Of a stretch of 64,000 nt of DNA, positions 54,225 to 64,000 are shown piece by piece (positions within the stretch are counted from its first letter, which is position 1; each line of letters starts with the position of its first letter). The DNA is from Portunus trituberculatus. Lineage: Eukaryota; Arthropoda; Malacostraca; Decapoda; Portunidae. Made by a program: the position numbers and the translations under genes. The DNA lies in NCBI RefSeq assembly GCF_017591435.1, contig NC_059295.1:34539798-34603797 (forward strand), given 5' to 3'. The notes under the pieces are model-generated. The model saw only the letters and a list, made by a program, of their open reading frames with translations, did no database searches and was not told the DNA's origin.

Positions 54225-57200
54225 GATGCAGAGAGAAGTAAAAGTTAAAACCAGCATCTGGAACAAGTTGACTTGAGCATGAACAAATCAGCAGTGAGGT
54301 TACAAAAGTAGCTTAGATTCCAATTGCAAGCTAAGAGTGAATGGACTACATTATCTTCACATCTTGTATTTCCCATTCCAATGTTCTGCTGAATATTTTC
54401 AATGCATTTGATAATAATTATTCACTAGTTTACTGGTATTTATGAGCCTTTCAACCAAAATGTCTCCATTTGATGGTATTGCTTTATAATCTGCAGTATT
54501 GCTGATGGAGTATTTACTAATAATGAGCAGTTAATTTTGTATGTGCAAGTACATATCTTGGTTCATTATGAATTGCATGTGTCTTATCTCATTTGCAGCT
54601 TCCTCTTACAATACTATCACTTCCATGTAGGATCCTCAGATGTGTAATGAATAATTTTCATTTAAATATGATCTATTAATTATTCTTACTCCTTCAGAAC
54701 ACCATTGTATGTATTATTGTTTTCAGTGTGGGAAGTAATTCAGAAAGAAATGCATATTACCTCTTTATGTTTACTATGCATGTATTGTTGATAGTTATTG
54801 TGATATCATTGTGCATTACTTCTCACCCTGTGTTTCACAAATATGAAGGGGGATTGAATGATTTTATTGTTTGATGTAATATCTTTAGCTCTACTTCTTA
54901 AGGAAAAGATTTTTGAGATTTAGATTACAAATTAAATGACTGCTACTTTATTTATCTATTTATTTATTATATTTTTTCTCTTTCTCTTGAATCTTGATGA
55001 GCAAATTTTTCTGATGCACAGAATATCAGACTGAGCTAGTATTTGAATATATCTGAAATATGTAGATTGTCATTGAAAAGTTTACTGAGGTGATAATATA
55101 TTGTCTTAAAATCTCTGAAGTTTATTGTATTTTTATAGACAATTGCCATTTTTGTTAAATATGTATTGGTGTTTATAATATAATTTATAATACTAAATGT
55201 TAGATAATGAGTTTTCTTTTCCTCTTATTCATTTTACTTTGGGAATTAAATTTAATGGCTGAAAAATATTGTTCCTAGTCACTGGATGATGGCTAGTCAA
55301 ACAAGCTGCCACTAGGGACTCAATAAAGTGGTTCTGAAGTGGCTATTGCAAAATTCATTATTGCTAAGGTACTTTATTTTCTACTAGACTAAAGCCAATT
55401 AAGTAAAATGGGTCAGTAGTTTGTATTTATTTTTTGTTGTCCTTATTCCTCACACCCATGAAAAATAGGTCAGCTTCCTTACCATATCCAACCATAAGTT
55501 AACCCTAAGCAAAAAGTATGTACATACTGAGATTATCTACCACATGTTCTATTATCCTACTCTGTCTGCTTGACCAGGTCTTCCTTTCATTCTCTCAACC
55601 TAACCTGATGTTTGGAGATGGGATGGAATTCAATTCTGGAAGTGGCCTGATGCCAAGGAATAGGGATTAATCTTTCTCCTTTGACCCATGTCTTTCGTCT
55701 AACTTGTCTTGATATTTCTTTTTCTCTACCCTCATCTTTTTCTTCTCTTTTTGCCTCTTCTCTTCAAGTGTGAGCTATGCTGATAGGATTAGAAACTGGC
55801 TTTTGTGCCAGTCATTAGCAGGGTTACCATTGTTTCTGCATCTCTTGCACTACCTTTCTTCAACTACATTTAAGAGACTGGAGACTTACCCTCCATTGGT
55901 ATAAGGCCTTCATCCTTCGTTTTCTCAAACTTCTCAAATATGTAAATCTTTAAGAAAGAATTAAAAGAAAAGAACTAGACATTATAAATGTTATAATAGT
56001 ATGATATAGAAATGTAATAAATCATTCTACATCCTCGCTTCTTCATGTACCCCTATGCTCTTTTGATAATTTCTATGGACCTCACCCTTTCACACTATCA
56101 TCACTCCACAGACCCCACTTTGTCCTCATCCTCTCTGGCTCTGGCATTTGAAGATTTTTCCTAAAAAATCAGTCATTAGCAGAGTTGAGTAGCTGATGGA
56201 GGTTGTAATGTGAGGTAGTGTGTATGCAAATATCATATATCTAACAAGTAATGCAGGCGTCAGGAATATCAGGCAACTCGGAGAGCAGTTGATGTATAAG
56301 GACAAATTATAATGGGCTGAAGACACCTCTTAGATGCCTTAACTGAATTAGTGATATCGCAAGCTTCTTTATAGAAAAGTATTGTTGAGAGAATCTCCTA
56401 CCCATTTCAGTAGTTATGCTTTAATAACAGTTCACAAAAATTATCTAGAATGATGTCCCTGTTTGGAACACTGAATGTATTATCCTATAAGACTGATGAA
56501 TATTATACTGAACTCTAGAAGAAAACCACCCAGTATGATATAATGGAATTTAACCAGAGATGGTTAAGCAATACGTATCTTTTTATCATGCTGTTGAAAC
56601 AGAAGTGATAGTTTCACTTTTGTCAGCCATAACACTGGCACACGAGTTATTCTCAAATATGAACTGATACATTTATCCTGTAGTGTATATGCTGGGAGGC
56701 CAGATATTATTCTGTAATAGTGATATCTGATATTATTAGATAATACTATTGGGTTCTTAATTCATATTTTCTTATATATCTTGTTTTCCTTAAACTAGTT
56801 GAAGTATCACACACATTTCCATTTTTTTTTATCAATATGATATTCCCATACTGTTTTTCATAAGGAAACAGCACAATGAAATGGATGGAAGATGAATGGT
56901 GTATACGTGAGAGGAGTGAAGCATGCCTGTTAAAAGAATAATCATTGCAAAATGGAATTAAATTAAATTCAATGAACTACAATTTATGAAGAGATATCAC
57001 TACCATGTTATTGTGGGAGTTCATTTTTCAGCAAATATTAGACATAAAGACAGACAGATAAAAAAAAGAAGGTATCAATGAAAAAATTTCCAAAACAGCA
57101 AGGATATCAACGGAAGACAAGTGTTTTCTGTCAAATTTATAATAATCTTTTCATCAGTCATTCTTATCAGACAATTTAAAAAAGTCAAGTAGTGATCAAG

Positions 57201-57469
57201 ATGCAATGCATTGGGAAAAAAGTGTAACTTGGCAAGCACACATGTTTTGTGCAAGTAGGAAACATGGATTATCATTTCTGTCATAGTTTATATGTGCGCT
57301 TGCAAATTTTATCTAATATCCTATGAATTTCTAAGAAATGAAAAATCATATTTTTTCAAATATCCTAATTTGACAAAACAGCATTGCTCTGGCAACTACA
57401 TTATATTGCACTGCATTCTGGTCTAAAAGCATGATAGGTCATTTCAGTAAGCTACCCCTGGGTTTTGGT
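53474..57469. other. Intergenic DNA including the 3' flank of CHORDC1
   Basis: No gene or transposon was recognised. An A run of about 31 lies at 54192-54222. The right end should contain the CHORDC1 3' UTR, but no clear AATAAA on the minus strand was identified close to the stop. Confidence 0.55.

Positions 57470-64000
<6,531 letters not shown>

Overview
The window is animal nuclear DNA, most likely from an arthropod and probably a decapod crustacean. Reasons: two recognisable animal genes, one of them interrupted by GT-AG introns; very dense dinucleotide microsatellites (TA, CA/GT, GA/CT); tRNA-derived SINEs; and many decayed CR1-like LINEs, Tc1, hAT, Harbinger, piggyBac-like and Ty3/gypsy elements. 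The species assignment is inference. There is no sign of operons, CRISPR or prokaryotic genes.

Host genes lie on the right. A single-exon seven-helix TLC-domain gene (TLCD3/FAM57 family) is at 47.2-48.0 kb on the plus strand. The C-terminal half of CHORDC1/morgana, an HSP90 co-chaperone with a CHORD zinc domain and a CS domain, runs on the minus strand as five exons from 57.47 kb to beyond the right edge. The two are convergent, with about 9.4 kb of mostly unique AT-rich DNA between them. A third candidate gene, unrecognised, is a GC-rich intronless 327-codon ORF at 17.85-18.83 kb on the minus strand. It has CCAAT motifs upstream and an AATAAA plus poly(A) downstream, so it may be a retrocopy.

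Layout: 0-9 kb holds three sets of CR1-like LINEs, one split by a Tc1 transposon and one by a 305-bp hAT MITE, plus a tRNA-Val-type SINE. 9-16 kb is AT-rich with long TA arrays and a few MITEs. 16.3-17.6 kb is SINE, LINE fragment and a 28-bp minisatellite. 17.8-18.9 kb is the orphan ORF. 19-21.5 kb has a hAT MITE and a 29-bp minisatellite. 21.5-24.4 kb is the best-preserved CR1-like LINE. 25-26.3 kb is a SINE/SINE/LINE cluster. 26.9-29.1 kb is a LINE split by a second Tc1. 29.4-34.6 kb carries a SINE, an 8-bp-TSD MITE, LINE remnants and a TTAA MITE. 34.7-39.7 kb is a stack of nested transposons: two Harbinger-like copies, one carrying a 3.3-kb fold-back element whose arms contain a 21-bp minisatellite and further insertions. 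39.9-45.8 kb is a complete LTR-to-LTR but coding-defective Ty3/gypsy element inserted in a TA array, followed by a Rex1/CR1-like LINE 3' end.

No new multi-gene system was found. The strongest novel leads are the orphan GC-rich ORF, the fold-back element with minisatellite arms, and the recurrent LINE-tail / CA-repeat / SINE modules. Several transposon boundaries are firm because a related uninterrupted copy elsewhere in the window acts as an empty site.
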